A program made the translations under genes and the position numbers. Source: Flavobacterium sangjuense (lineage in GTDB: Bacteria > Bacteroidota > Bacteroidia > Flavobacteriales > Flavobacteriaceae). Taken from it: a stretch of DNA of 64,000 bases. Under the pieces are notes generated by a model that was not told where the DNA came from, did not search any database, and saw nothing but the letters and a program-made list of their open reading frames with translations. Below, one piece after another: positions 33,995-43,140 of this stretch (its first letter is position 1; each line of letters opens with the position of its first letter). The stretch lies in contig NZ_CP038810.1 of NCBI RefSeq assembly GCF_004797125.1, positions 682,001-746,000 of the forward strand. Direction: 5' to 3'.

Positions 33995-36865
33995 ATGACT
34001 TTTTTGCGTTATAACATTAAACGTTTTGCTTTGAAAACCAATACAATTAAATATTTCATCTTCTCGGGATTATTACTTTTTTTAATAGCCTGTTCAACCA
34101 AAAGAAACACATGGCTTTCAAGAAATTCACATGCACTTAGCACGAAAGATAACATTTTATACAATGGTGGAATTGCCTTAGACAAAGGAATTGAAGAAGT
34201 AAAAGCCCAAAACACTGATAATTTTTGGGAGATACTTCCAGTAGAAAGAATGCAGGTTTCCGAAGACAATCTCATGCCTGGCAATACTAAGAACGCCAAT
34301 TTTGAGAAAGCAGAAACCAAAGCTACCAAAGCGATTCAGAAACATTCGATGAACATCGGTGGTTCAGAAAAAAACCCGCAAATGGACGAAGCATACATGA
34401 TGCTCGGACAAGCAAGATACTATGATCAGCGATTTGTACCGGCTTTGGACGCGTTCAATTATGTGTTAAATAAATCTCCAAATAGTGATAAAATATACGA
34501 AGTAAAAATTTGGAGAGAAAAAACCAATATGCGTCTGGATAACGACGCTTTGGCGGTAAATAATCTTCGAAGACTGCTAAAGGAGATCAAATTTAAAGAT
34601 CAGATTTTTGCTGATGCCAACGCTACTTTGGCTCAGGCATTTTTGAATTTACAGGAAAAAGATAGTGCTGTTGCCAAACTTAAAATCGCTAAAGAATATA
34701 CCAAATCAAAAGAAGAAATATCGAGATACAATTATATTTTAGGTCAGGTTTATGAACAACTAGGCTATAAAGACAGCGCTTATGCCAGCTATCAAACCGT
34801 AATCGATATGCATAGAAAAGCGGCAAAATCTTATGTAATTCATGCGCATGCAAGACAAGCAGCGCAGTTTGATTATGAAAAAGGAGATACTGTTGCCTTT
34901 CTAAAAAAATACAAAGACTTGTTGAAAGACAGAGAAAACAGACCTTTTCTAGATGTTTTACACCATCAATTGGGGTTGTTTTATGAAAAAACGAATAATA
35001 AGGAAAAGGGCAAAAAACAATACAATCTTTCCTTAAAAAAGAAAACACAAGACACATACCTTATCGCTTCCAACTACAGAAATTTGGCCGATTTATATTT
35101 TATTGAATCCAAATTTGTTAAAGCCGGAAACTATTATGACAGCACTTTGGTTCAGTTAAAACCAAGAACAAGAGAGTTTAATTTGATAAAAAAGAAAAGA
35201 GAAAATCTTGAAGACGTTATCAAATATGAAGCGATTTCACATACCAATGACAGTATTATATCGCTTTATAAAATGTCGAGCTCAGAGAGAACAGCTTATT
35301 TTGAAACACATATTGTAAAGCTTAAAAAAGAAGAGGAAGCACAAAAAAAGGCCGCAGAAAAATTAGCTAGAATTAAAGAAAATCAGGAAAGAAACGATGG
35401 TAAAATCGATTCAGAGGACGGTTCTGATTCTAAAAAACCAAAATCGATAATCCCAAAAACACCTAATCCATCAGCAGCAGGAAACGAAAGCGTTTTCTAT
35501 TTTTACAACCCTACAACTGTGGCTTATGGTAAAGTGGAGTTTGCCAAAAAATGGGGCAAAAGAAAGCTGCAGGACAATTGGCGTGTTTCATCACTAGCAG
35601 AAAAGGAAAATTCAGGAAAAGATAATGACGGCAAAGAAGTTGATGGCGATAAAGAGGGTAAAGATGTTGCAGCTGTCGATGAAAGATTTACACCGGATTT
35701 CTACATAAAACAAATTCCGGAATCACAAACAACCATAGACAGTCTGAGCAAAGAAAGAAACTTTGCGAACTACCAACTTGGAATTATTTATAAAGAAAAA
35801 TTCAAGGAGTACAAATTAGCCGCAAACAAATTTGAGAAGTTGTTAAGTGACAATCCTGAAGAAAGATTAGTGCTTCCATCGATGTATCATTTGTATAAAC
35901 TTTATGAAATTTTAGACAAATCAAAAGCTGCTGCAATGAAGGAAAGTATCGTTGCAAATTATCCAAATTCGCGATATGCACAGATTTTACTAAATCCTTC
36001 AAGCGATATGGAAGAGTCTAGTGATTCGCCAAACGTAGTTTACGCAAACATCTATAAACAATATCAAAACGGGGAATTCAAAACAGTTTTAACCGCTACA
36101 GAAAATGCTATTAACCGATTCACAGGAGATGAAATTGTTCCCAAATTCGAATTGTTAAAAGCAAATATAGTTGGTAAACTTGGCGGACTTGGTGAATTTA
36201 GCACAGCCTTAAATTTTGTTGCCTTAAATTATCCAAATAGTGAAGAAGGTAAAAAAGCGGAAAAATTATTATCAGTTGATTTACCAAAATTAGAAGCGTT
36301 ACAACTATCTAAAGCACCTTCCAGAAACTGGAAAATTCTTTACCAAACTAAAGATTTTGAAGACGCCGGAACAAAAGCGCTACGTGAAAAAATCAAAAAA
36401 TTCATTGCCGACAGAAGTTTGAATAAACTAACCGTTTCTCTGGATATATATACGATGACTGATAATTTTGTGGTACTGCACGGTATAAATACAGAGGATT
36501 TAGCAATTGGTATTACATCAATTTTGAAAGACTATAAAGATTATAAAGTGCAACAAACACCTATAATTATTTCTGCAGAAAATTATACGATAGTTCAGAT
36601 TAAAAAGAATTTAGACGAATTCTTAGCCGGAAATCTTCCCGAAACTGCACCGCAACCAAACTGGGACGGAACTTTAGAAAGAGCGCCTGAGCCAGTTCAG
36701 CCAAAACCTGTAGCCAATAATAATCAAAAAGGGCAGCCATCGGAAGAAGACCCAAAAGAGATTATAAAAGGGAGAAATCAAAAAGGAGGAGAACAAAAAT
36801 CCGGAGAACAGGAATTTTCGTTGCCACCATCACCACAAATGGATAAATCTGGTAAAAAAGGATAG
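33995..36865 (+). CDS. sprE: SprE/PorW-like T9SS gliding lipoprotein
   Basis: This large (957 residues from ATG 33995) lipoprotein resembles SprE/PorW, a periplasmic or outer-membrane part needed for type IX secretion and gliding. The lipobox is LFLIAC, followed by STKRN and the family hallmark LSRNSHALSTKDNILYNGG-type segment and NFWEILPVERM. Several TPR-like helical repeats follow, and a low-complexity acidic/Lys stretch lies at about 450-500. The C terminus has a charged Gln/Lys/Gly-rich tail. The start is uncertain: ATG 33995 gives a long N-region, while TTG at 34031 would give a compact signal peptide (MKTNTIKYFIFSG...). The T9SS cargo at 23560 is in the same window but not the same operon. 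Confidence 0.9.
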   Translation: MTFLRYNIKRFALKTNTIKYFIFSGLLLFLIACSTKRNTWLSRNSHALSTKDNILYNGGIALDKGIEEVKAQNTDNFWEILPVERMQVSEDNLMPGNTKNANFEKAETKATKAIQKHSMNIGGSEKNPQMDEAYMMLGQARYYDQRFVPALDAFNYVLNKSPNSDKIYEVKIWREKTNMRLDNDALAVNNLRRLLKEIKFKDQIFADANATLAQAFLNLQEKDSAVAKLKIAKEYTKSKEEISRYNYILGQVYEQLGYKDSAYASYQTVIDMHRKAAKSYVIHAHARQAAQFDYEKGDTVAFLKKYKDLLKDRENRPFLDVLHHQLGLFYEKTNNKEKGKKQYNLSLKKKTQDTYLIASNYRNLADLYFIESKFVKAGNYYDSTLVQLKPRTREFNLIKKKRENLEDVIKYEAISHTNDSIISLYKMSSSERTAYFETHIVKLKKEEEAQKKAAEKLARIKENQERNDGKIDSEDGSDSKKPKSIIPKTPNPSAAGNESVFYFYNPTTVAYGKVEFAKKWGKRKLQDNWRVSSLAEKENSGKDNDGKEVDGDKEGKDVAAVDERFTPDFYIKQIPESQTTIDSLSKERNFANYQLGIIYKEKFKEYKLAANKFEKLLSDNPEERLVLPSMYHLYKLYEILDKSKAAAMKESIVANYPNSRYAQILLNPSSDMEESSDSPNVVYANIYKQYQNGEFKTVLTATENAINRFTGDEIVPKFELLKANIVGKLGGLGEFSTALNFVALNYPNSEEGKKAEKLLSVDLPKLEALQLSKAPSRNWKILYQTKDFEDAGTKALREKIKKFIADRSLNKLTVSLDIYTMTDNFVVLHGINTEDLAIGITSILKDYKDYKVQQTPIIISAENYTIVQIKKNLDEFLAGNLPETAPQPNWDGTLERAPEPVQPKPVANNNQKGQPSEEDPKEIIKGRNQKGGEQKSGEQEFSLPPSPQMDKSGKKG

Positions 36866-36870
36866 AAATC

Positions 36871-37275
36871 ATGTTTGAAAAAAGTCCAAAATCGTACACC
36901 GATTTATTGGGAAAAACCAATAGAATTGTTGAAGGAACTACTATTCATGGTGATATAATTTCACCGGCAGATTTCCGTTTGGACGGACATTTGGTTGGCA
37001 ATTTTCAATCCAAAGGGAAAATAGTAATCGGTCCTGCAGGCAGTGTGAAAGGCGATATCATTTGTAAAAACGCCGACATCGAAGGGAATTTTGACGGAAA
37101 AATCCAGGTTCAGGAAATCCTTAATGTAAAATCCAAAGCCCATATTCACGGAGAAGTTGTCTGCGGAAAACTTTCGGTTGAACCCGGAGCCGAATTCAGC
37201 GCATCATGTATAATGAAACCTCATGTAAAAAACATGATTACCGATGGAAAATCAGCAGAAGAAAAAACAGCGTAA
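36871..37275 (+). CDS. Bactofilin (polymer-forming cytoskeletal protein)
   Basis: This 134-residue bactofilin consists of a beta-helix of short repeats with a GDI/GxI pattern (HGDIISPADFRLDGHLVGNF, GDIICKNADIEGNFDGKI, HGEVVCGKLSVEPGAEF). These filament proteins scaffold cell-wall or polar machinery. It follows sprE after 5 bases, so is likely co-transcribed. Its last 32 bases overlap the next gene, atpZ. Confidence 0.93.
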   Translation: MFEKSPKSYTDLLGKTNRIVEGTTIHGDIISPADFRLDGHLVGNFQSKGKIVIGPAGSVKGDIICKNADIEGNFDGKIQVQEILNVKSKAHIHGEVVCGKLSVEPGAEFSASCIMKPHVKNMITDGKSAEEKTA

Positions 37276-37480
37276 TAAATGGTTAGCCCTTATTAATATT
37301 CCAATCCAAATGGGAATCATTGTTTTTCTGTTTGCAAAACTTGGTCAATGGCTCGATGACAAATACATAAACAAACATAATTTATACGTAAAGATTTTAA
37401 CGATGATTGGTGTTGCAATTGCGTTCTATAACATCGCCCGACAGTTAAAAGAGATAAACAAATCCGAAGAAGAAAAATGA
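37244..37480 (+). CDS. atpZ: AtpZ/AtpI family protein
   Basis: This 78-residue protein has a Lys-rich start (MENQQKKKQRNKW) and two helices: INIPIQMGIIVFLFAKLGQWLDD and LTMIGVAIAFYNIAR. AtpI/AtpZ proteins help c-ring assembly or Mg2+ handling of F-type ATPase. It begins inside the bactofilin gene (32-base overlap) and overlaps the DUF6168 gene by 4 bases. It is the first ATPase-related gene here. Confidence 0.85.
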   Translation: MENQQKKKQRNKWLALINIPIQMGIIVFLFAKLGQWLDDKYINKHNLYVKILTMIGVAIAFYNIARQLKEINKSEEEK

Positions 37481-37875
37481 TTTTAAAAAAATACAATTCC
37501 CTTTTTACAGTCTTTATTGCGGCCATAATCGGTCTTATCGCCCATAAAACCATATCACATTTCATTATTCCAAAAGAATTTGAAGACAGTTTTGTTTATT
37601 CAACACTTTTGCTCTACGTATTGTTTGCCTTGCTTTCGGCGGTTATTATATCCTTATTAATAATGGTAAAAAATACAGCTGAAAACTCTGTTGGTTTTGC
37701 TTTCTTAGCATTCACAACTTTAAAGATGGGAATAGCATATGCTTTTTTAAGACCAATTATCCACACTCAGCTTCCAAAAACACCAACAGAAAAGATGAAT
37801 TTTTTCATTGTCTTTATTTACTTTTTGATAATAGAAACCTATGTAACCATCAGAATTTTAAACAATAAGCAATAA
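37477..37875 (+). CDS. Small membrane protein, DUF6168 type
   Basis: This 132-residue protein has four hydrophobic helices (about 8-24, 45-65, 73-90 and 107-126). I know this family (DUF6168) from Flavobacteriia, placed between atpZ and atpB, as here. Its location and topology suggest a role like that of AtpI in ATPase assembly; this is inference. Its start overlaps atpZ by 4 bases. Confidence 0.8.
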   Translation: MILKKYNSLFTVFIAAIIGLIAHKTISHFIIPKEFEDSFVYSTLLLYVLFALLSAVIISLLIMVKNTAENSVGFAFLAFTTLKMGIAYAFLRPIIHTQLPKTPTEKMNFFIVFIYFLIIETYVTIRILNNKQ

Positions 37876-37943
37876 ATTGTTTTAGAATCGATAATTCCAT
37901 CAAAAAAAATAAAACTTATACTTTTTAATATTAATTAAAAGTG

Positions 37944-37951
37944 TACTTTTG
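37944..37951 (+). promoter_or_regulatory. Bacteroidota -7 promoter element for the ATPase operon
   Basis: TACTTTTG followed by C. The TTG at 37949 is part of it and is not the atpB start; the ATG at 37991 lies 39 bases downstream. Confidence 0.65.
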
Positions 37952-37990
37952 CACCAAATTTCAGAAATAAAATTTAGACAAATCATAGTT

Positions 37991-39112
37991 ATGGTGTTTT
38001 CGAAAAAATCATTCCTTTATAGTATAGTAGCTTTAATTGCTTTTTTGCCTTCGGTTTTATTAGCAAATTCACCTGAACCAACACATCATGAAGAGGCGGC
38101 TACAGAAAATCTGGATCCGGAAGCTAAAACCAGAGCTCAGATTGATGAAGTAAAAAGTCACCACGTTTTAGATTCGCACAGCTTTAATTTCTTCGCTGAC
38201 GAAGAAACAGGAAAACATTATGGTTTCCCGTTACCAATTATTCTTTGGGATACTGACGGACTTCACGTTTTCTCTTCTTCAAAATTCCATGATGGAGAAT
38301 CGGTTGCAGAAGATGGTGGAAACTATTACGTTTTACACCACGAAAGAATCTACAAAACAGATGCTGCCGGAACTTTAACCGAGCACGATGGACATCCAAC
38401 AAATGCAAAACCTCTCGATTTTTCAATCACTAAAGGTGTTTTCTCAATGTTGATTATAGCACTTTTAATGTTCTTATTATTTAGAGGTTTAGGAAAATCA
38501 TATTCAAAAAATGGAGGCGTTGCAGCAGGAGTAGGAAGATTTTTCGAGCCAATCGTATTATTTGTTCGTGACGAAATCGCAATCCCAAACATCGGTGAAA
38601 AGCATTATAAAAAATACATGAGTCATTTATTGACGGTATTCTTTTTTATCTGGTTTTTAAATGTTGTTGGTATGTTGCCATTCGGAGTAAACGTTACGGG
38701 TAATATCTCGGTAACTTTCGGATTGGCAGTTTTAACGTTCATCATCACAACGTTTACCGCTAAAAAAGATTATTGGTTGCATATTTTCTGGATGCCTGGC
38801 GTTCCGGTTCCAATGAAAATTATTTTGGCGCCAATCGAATTGATGGGAGCAATCATCAAGCCTTTCTCATTAATGATTCGTTTGTACGCTAATATGTTTG
38901 CAGGTCACATCGTTATAATGAGTTTGATTGGAATGATGTTCATTTTCAAAAGCTGGATAGGAAGCCCGTTAGCATTCGGACTTTCATTCATCATCTCATT
39001 AATTGAAATATTGGTAACGCTTTTACAAGCGTATATCTTTACTATGTTGACCGCTTTATATTTTGGTGCCGCTGTTGAAGAGCATCATCATGAAGGGGCC
39101 GAGCATCATTAA
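37991..39112 (+). CDS. atpB: ATP synthase F0 subunit a
   Basis: Subunit a forms the proton half-channels next to the c-ring. The 373-residue protein has a signal-like first helix (FLYSIVALIAFLPSVLLA), a long hydrophilic N-terminal region typical of Bacteroidota, then the conserved membrane core with FSLMIRLYANMFAGHIV, including the essential Arg, and LLQAYIFTMLTALYFGAA at the end. The His-rich C terminus (EEHHHEGAEHH) is a lineage trait. ATG at 37991 is chosen over TTG 37949, which lies in the promoter. Confidence 0.96.
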   Translation: MVFSKKSFLYSIVALIAFLPSVLLANSPEPTHHEEAATENLDPEAKTRAQIDEVKSHHVLDSHSFNFFADEETGKHYGFPLPIILWDTDGLHVFSSSKFHDGESVAEDGGNYYVLHHERIYKTDAAGTLTEHDGHPTNAKPLDFSITKGVFSMLIIALLMFLLFRGLGKSYSKNGGVAAGVGRFFEPIVLFVRDEIAIPNIGEKHYKKYMSHLLTVFFFIWFLNVVGMLPFGVNVTGNISVTFGLAVLTFIITTFTAKKDYWLHIFWMPGVPVPMKIILAPIELMGAIIKPFSLMIRLYANMFAGHIVIMSLIGMMFIFKSWIGSPLAFGLSFIISLIEILVTLLQAYIFTMLTALYFGAAVEEHHHEGAEHH

Positions 39113-39199
39113 AAAATGTCCGGCGGACATTTTATGCGAGGAGCCAGATGGCGCATTGGCATTAATAAATTTGAATGTTTAATTAAATATATATACATT

Positions 39200-39397
39200 A
39201 TGGAAGGTACTCTTAATTTAGTAGGAGCAGGATTAGTAGTTATTGGAGTAGGAATTGGTATCGGTAGAATCGGTGGTTCTGCATTAGATGCAATTGCTCG
39301 TCAACCAGAAGCTACAGCAAAAATTCAAACAGTGATGCTTATTGCAGCGGCACTTGTTGAAGGAATCGGTTTTGCGGCATTATTCGCTGTAAAATAA
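39200..39397 (+). CDS. atpE: ATP synthase F0 subunit c
   Basis: The 65-residue hairpin protein forms the rotating c-ring. Two helices are joined by the polar loop ARQPEAT (33-39), and the ion-binding Glu54 is in LVEGIGFAAL. ATG at 39200 gives the normal short c-subunit; the frame open from 39116 has no c-subunit features before it. It lies 87 bases after atpB and 105 before atpF, and a strong hairpin follows it. Confidence 0.97.
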   Translation: MEGTLNLVGAGLVVIGVGIGIGRIGGSALDAIARQPEATAKIQTVMLIAAALVEGIGFAALFAVK

Positions 39398-39407
39398 TAA
39401 AAAAAAT

Positions 39408-39445
39408 AAACCAAAAGCTGCAACGGTTGGTTGTAGCTTTGGTTT
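39408..39445 (+). promoter_or_regulatory. Hairpin between atpE and atpF
   Basis: AAACCAAAAGCTGCAAC (39408-39424) pairs with GTTGTAGCTTTGGTTT (39430-39445) with one bulge and a G-T pair around a GGTTG loop. A weak T-run follows. It may partly terminate or protect the atpE part of the message, raising subunit c over the others, which is needed for its stoichiometry of about ten copies. Confidence 0.7.
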
Positions 39446-39502
39446 ATCTTTAAAAGAATTAAAAATTACAATATACATTACATAATATATACACATTAAA
39501 TT

Positions 39503-40003
39503 ATGGAAAAGTTAATAAATGATTTCTCGTTTGGTTTGTTCTTCTGGCAAACATTAATTTTCTTGTTGTTAGTTTTCTTGTTGAGAAAATTCGCCTGGAA
39601 ACCAATTCTTGATGCCGTTAACGAAAGAGAAGAAGGAATCAAAAACGCATTGCTTTCTGCAGAAATTGCAAAAAGAGATATGCAAAATCTTAAATCGGAT
39701 AACGAAAAACTATTAGCTGAAGCTAGAGTTGAAAGAGATGTTATTCTAAAAGAAGCAAGAGAAATTAAAGATAAAATTGTTTCTGAAGCTAAAGAAGAAG
39801 CACAAGTTCAGGCAGGTAAAATGATTGAACAGGCAAAAGCAGCAATCAACAGCGAAAAAAATGCAGCTATGGCAGATTTGAAAAATCAAGTTTCTTCTTT
39901 GTCAATTGAAATTGCAGAAAAAGTATTAAGAAGTGAATTAGCTGACAAAGCTTCTCAAACCAAATTGGTTGAGAAAATGTTAGGTGACGTTAAATTAAAT
40001 TAA
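39503..40003 (+). CDS. atpF: ATP synthase F0 subunit b
   Basis: Subunit b is the peripheral stalk. The 166-residue protein has one N-terminal helix (FGLFFWQTLIFLLLVFLLRKF, about 10-30) followed by a long charged coiled coil (AWKPILDAVNEREEGIKNA onward), the standard form. It lies just before atpH (5-base gap). Confidence 0.96.
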   Translation: MEKLINDFSFGLFFWQTLIFLLLVFLLRKFAWKPILDAVNEREEGIKNALLSAEIAKRDMQNLKSDNEKLLAEARVERDVILKEAREIKDKIVSEAKEEAQVQAGKMIEQAKAAINSEKNAAMADLKNQVSSLSIEIAEKVLRSELADKASQTKLVEKMLGDVKLN

Positions 40004-40008
40004 TCGTT

Positions 40009-40536
40009 ATGTCAAGAGCTGCGATTAGATACGCGAAAGCAATTTTAGAAACTGCGGTTTCAAGCGGAAAAACCAGTCAGGTAAATGATGATATGAAGTC
40101 TATCATTGCTGCGGTTGATTCAAGTGCTGATTTACAAGATTTTTTGGCTAGTCCAATTATCAAATCAGATTTGAAGATGAACGCTTTGACAGAAGTTTTT
40201 GGTTCGGTTCAGGCTGAAACCAAATCGCTTTTCAGATTGCTACAAGAAAACAAAAGATTTGAAATATTAGTGGCGATTGCTACACAATACAACACTCAAT
40301 TTGATGAAATGAATGGTGTTGAAGTGGCAAAAGTAACTACAGCTTTTCCTATTACAGCAGAATTAGAAGCTCAGATTTTGGCAAAAGCAGCAACAATTTC
40401 GACTAAAAAATTAACTATTCAAAATACTATCGATCCTTCAATAATTGGCGGATTTATTTTGAGAATAGGAGACAAACAATATAACGCTTCTGTGTCAAAC
40501 AGATTGCAGGAATTAAAAAGAGAATTTAGTAACTAG
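40009..40536 (+). CDS. atpH: ATP synthase F1 subunit delta
   Basis: Subunit delta links the b-stalk to the alpha/beta head. The 175-residue protein has the family start RAAIRYAKAILETA, the LASPIIKSDLK segment, and the C-terminal SIIGGFILRIGDKQYNASVSNRLQEL signature. It is in the usual place between atpF and atpA. Confidence 0.95.
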   Translation: MSRAAIRYAKAILETAVSSGKTSQVNDDMKSIIAAVDSSADLQDFLASPIIKSDLKMNALTEVFGSVQAETKSLFRLLQENKRFEILVAIATQYNTQFDEMNGVEVAKVTTAFPITAELEAQILAKAATISTKKLTIQNTIDPSIIGGFILRIGDKQYNASVSNRLQELKREFSN

Positions 40537-40559
40537 ATTACCATTAAAGATATATCAAA

Positions 40560-42134
40560 ATGGCAGAAATCAATCCAGCTGAAATTTCAGCAATATTAAA
40601 GAAACAATTATCTGGTTTTGAATCAGGTGCAACATTAGAAGAAGTAGGAACTGTTCTTCAGGTAGGTGATGGTATTGCTCGTGTTTACGGGTTATCAAAC
40701 GCTCAATACGGTGAGTTAGTACAATTCGACAACGGATTGGAAGCTATCGTTTTGAACTTAGAAGAAGACAATGTAGGAGTTGTACTTTTAGGACCATCTA
40801 CAGGAATTAAAGAAGGTTCTACAGTAAAAAGAACACAACGTATTGCATCGCTTAAAGTTGGTGAGCAAATCGTAGGACGTGTTGTTGATACATTGGGTAA
40901 TCCAATCGACGGTAAAGGACCAATCGGTGGTGATTTATACGAAATGCCATTGGAAAGAAAAGCTCCTGGAGTTATCTTCCGTCAACCGGTAACTGAGCCA
41001 TTACAAACAGGAATCAAATCTATCGATGCGATGATTCCGGTTGGAAGAGGACAACGTGAGCTTGTTATTGGTGACCGTCAAACTGGAAAAACTACAGTTT
41101 GTATCGATACCATCCTAAACCAAAAAGAATTTTACGATGCTGGTCAACCAGTATTTTGTATCTATGTTGCTGTTGGACAAAAAGCGTCAACAGTAGCTGG
41201 AATTGCTAAAACATTAGAAGAAAAAGGTGCAATGGCTTATACCGTTATTGTTGCTGCTAATGCTTCTGATCCTGCACCGATGCAGGTTTATGCGCCAATG
41301 GCCGGAGCTGCAATCGGAGAATATTTCAGAGATTCAGGTCGTCCTGCTTTGATTATCTATGATGATTTATCAAAACAAGCGGTAGCTTACCGTGAGGTTT
41401 CTCTTTTGTTAAGAAGACCACCGGGACGTGAGGCATATCCTGGAGACGTATTCTACTTACACTCTCGTTTATTAGAAAGAGCTTGTAAAGTAATTGCGGA
41501 TGATGATATCGCAAAAAACATGAACGATTTACCGGATTCATTGAAACCAATCGTAAAGGGTGGTGGTTCATTAACAGCTTTACCAATTATCGAAACACAA
41601 GCGGGTGACGTTTCTGCTTATATTCCAACTAACGTAATTTCGATTACTGACGGACAGATTTTCCTTGATGGAGATTTGTTTAACTCAGGAGTTCGTCCAG
41701 CGATTAACGTAGGTATTTCGGTATCTCGTGTTGGAGGTAACGCTCAGATTAAATCGATGAAAAAAGTAGCCGGAACATTAAAATTAGACCAGGCACAATT
41801 CCGTGAATTGGAAGCGTTTGCAAAATTTGGTTCTGATTTGGATGCTGTTACTTTAAACGTAATCGAAAAAGGAAGAAGAAACGTTGAAATCTTGAAACAA
41901 GCGGTTAACGATCCTTACACTGTTGAAGATCAGGTTGCTATTATCTATGCGGGTTCTAAAAACTTGTTGAGAAACGTTCCTGTTACCAAAGTAAAAGAAT
42001 TCGAAAGAAGCTTTATCGATTATTTAAACAGCAAACATAAAGACACTTTAAATGCTTTGAAAGCTGGTAAATTGGATGACAATATTACTGACGTTTTAGA
42101 AAAAGTAGCTAAAGAACTTTCAGCGAAATATTAA
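40560..42134 (+). CDS. atpA: ATP synthase F1 subunit alpha
   Basis: Alpha is the non-catalytic nucleotide-binding subunit of F1. The 524-residue protein has the P-loop GDRQTGKTT near 173, the [18 protein letters not shown] segment, the [33 protein letters not shown] stretch and [19 protein letters not shown]. It is complete and normal in length. The beta partner (atpD) is not in this window. Confidence 0.99.
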   Translation: MAEINPAEISAILKKQLSGFESGATLEEVGTVLQVGDGIARVYGLSNAQYGELVQFDNGLEAIVLNLEEDNVGVVLLGPSTGIKEGSTVKRTQRIASLKVGEQIVGRVVDTLGNPIDGKGPIGGDLYEMPLERKAPGVIFRQPVTEPLQTGIKSIDAMIPVGRGQRELVIGDRQTGKTTVCIDTILNQKEFYDAGQPVFCIYVAVGQKASTVAGIAKTLEEKGAMAYTVIVAANASDPAPMQVYAPMAGAAIGEYFRDSGRPALIIYDDLSKQAVAYREVSLLLRRPPGREAYPGDVFYLHSRLLERACKVIADDDIAKNMNDLPDSLKPIVKGGGSLTALPIIETQAGDVSAYIPTNVISITDGQIFLDGDLFNSGVRPAINVGISVSRVGGNAQIKSMKKVAGTLKLDQAQFRELEAFAKFGSDLDAVTLNVIEKGRRNVEILKQAVNDPYTVEDQVAIIYAGSKNLLRNVPVTKVKEFERSFIDYLNSKHKDTLNALKAGKLDDNITDVLEKVAKELSAKY

Positions 42135-42140
42135 TAAAAA

Positions 42141-42197
42141 AGTATTAAGTATCAAGTATTAAGACGTCTTAATACTTGGTGCTTAAATCTTAATACT
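42141..42197. repeat. Intergenic palindromic element between atpA and atpG
   Basis: Left arm 42141-42165 and right arm from 42166 pair almost fully around a centre at AAGAC/GTCTT; it is built from the short motif AGTATTAAG, which recurs three times counting both strands. It fills nearly the whole gap between atpA and atpG. It resembles mobile intergenic palindromes of flavobacteria. It has no U-run; a role in message processing is possible. Confidence 0.7.
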
Positions 42198-42203
42198 CAT
42201 AAA

Positions 42204-43064
42204 ATGGCAAACTTAAAGGAAATACGTAATCGGATTAGTTCAGTTTCATCTACGATGCAAATTACATCGGCGATGAAAATGGTTTCTGCTGCAAAGCTGA
42301 AAAAAGCTCAGGATGCTATTACAGCGATGCGACCTTATGCCGAAAAATTAACCGAACTTCTTCAAAATGTAAGTGCTACTTTAGACGGTGATGCAGGTGG
42401 CGAATTCACAGCACAACGTGAAGTAAACAAAGTTTTGATTGTTGTTATAACTTCAAACAGAGGTTTGGCTGGAGCATTCAACTCTAACGTTATCAAACAA
42501 GCCACAATTCTTGCAGATACTTACGCTGGGAAACAAGTTGACTTTCTTGCAATAGGTAAAAAAGGGAACGATTTTTTCAGAAAGGCAAGTAATGTTATTG
42601 ATAACAAAAGCGATGTATTTGATAATTTAACTTTTGAAAACGTTGCTGCAATTGCAGATGTTTTGACTGAAAAATTTGTTGCTGGTGAGTATGACAAAAT
42701 CGAATTGGTATACAACCAGTTTAAAAATGCCGCAACACAAATCGTTCAAACCGAACAATTTTTACCGTTAGCACCAGTACAATCAGACGTACCGGCTTCA
42801 ACTGGTGATTATATCTTTGAACCTTCAAAAGAAGAAATTGTATTGACATTGATTCCAAAATCATTGAAAACGCAATTGTATAAAGCCATCAGAGATTCAT
42901 TTGCTTCTGAACACGGAGCGCGTATGACAGCAATGCACAAAGCAACTGACAACGCAACCGAGTTAAGAAACCAATTGAAATTAACTTACAACAAAGCGCG
43001 TCAGGCAGCGATTACCAACGAGATATTAGAGATTGTTGGTGGAGCGGAAGCGTTAAAAGGGTAA
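42204..43064 (+). CDS. atpG: ATP synthase F1 subunit gamma
   Basis: Gamma is the rotating central shaft. The 286-residue protein starts MANLKEIRNRISSVSSTMQITSAMKMVSAAKL, the standard N-terminal helix (quoted segments: RNRISSV, ITSAMKMVSAAKL), and ends with the C-terminal helix RMTAMHKATDNATELRN and KARQAAITNEILEIVGGAEA. It is the last ATPase gene here; a terminator follows. Confidence 0.97.
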   Translation: MANLKEIRNRISSVSSTMQITSAMKMVSAAKLKKAQDAITAMRPYAEKLTELLQNVSATLDGDAGGEFTAQREVNKVLIVVITSNRGLAGAFNSNVIKQATILADTYAGKQVDFLAIGKKGNDFFRKASNVIDNKSDVFDNLTFENVAAIADVLTEKFVAGEYDKIELVYNQFKNAATQIVQTEQFLPLAPVQSDVPASTGDYIFEPSKEEIVLTLIPKSLKTQLYKAIRDSFASEHGARMTAMHKATDNATELRNQLKLTYNKARQAAITNEILEIVGGAEALKG

Positions 43065-43085
43065 TTAATAGTTCACAATATTTTC

Positions 43086-43117
43086 AAAAAGAGTCAACAA
43101 ACGTTGGCTCTTTTTTT
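43086..43117 (+). terminator. Rho-independent terminator of the ATPase operon
   Basis: GAGTCAAC (43091-43098) pairs with GTTGGCTC (43103-43110, one G-T pair), extended by A/T pairs, and is followed by seven T. Confidence 0.85.
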
Positions 43118-43140
43118 ATACATTTAAATAAAAATTCACA

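Noticed and set aside
33829..34014. Small frame of 61 residues before sprE
   Set aside because: It overlaps the inverted repeat and the 5' part of sprE and has no start signal or known motif.
37949..37990. TTG start of atpB
   Set aside because: The TTG is part of the -7 element TACTTTTG. The signal-like helix begins at ATG 37991.
39116..39199. Extended frame before atpE
   Set aside because: It has no c-subunit features. ATG 39200 gives the normal 65-residue protein.
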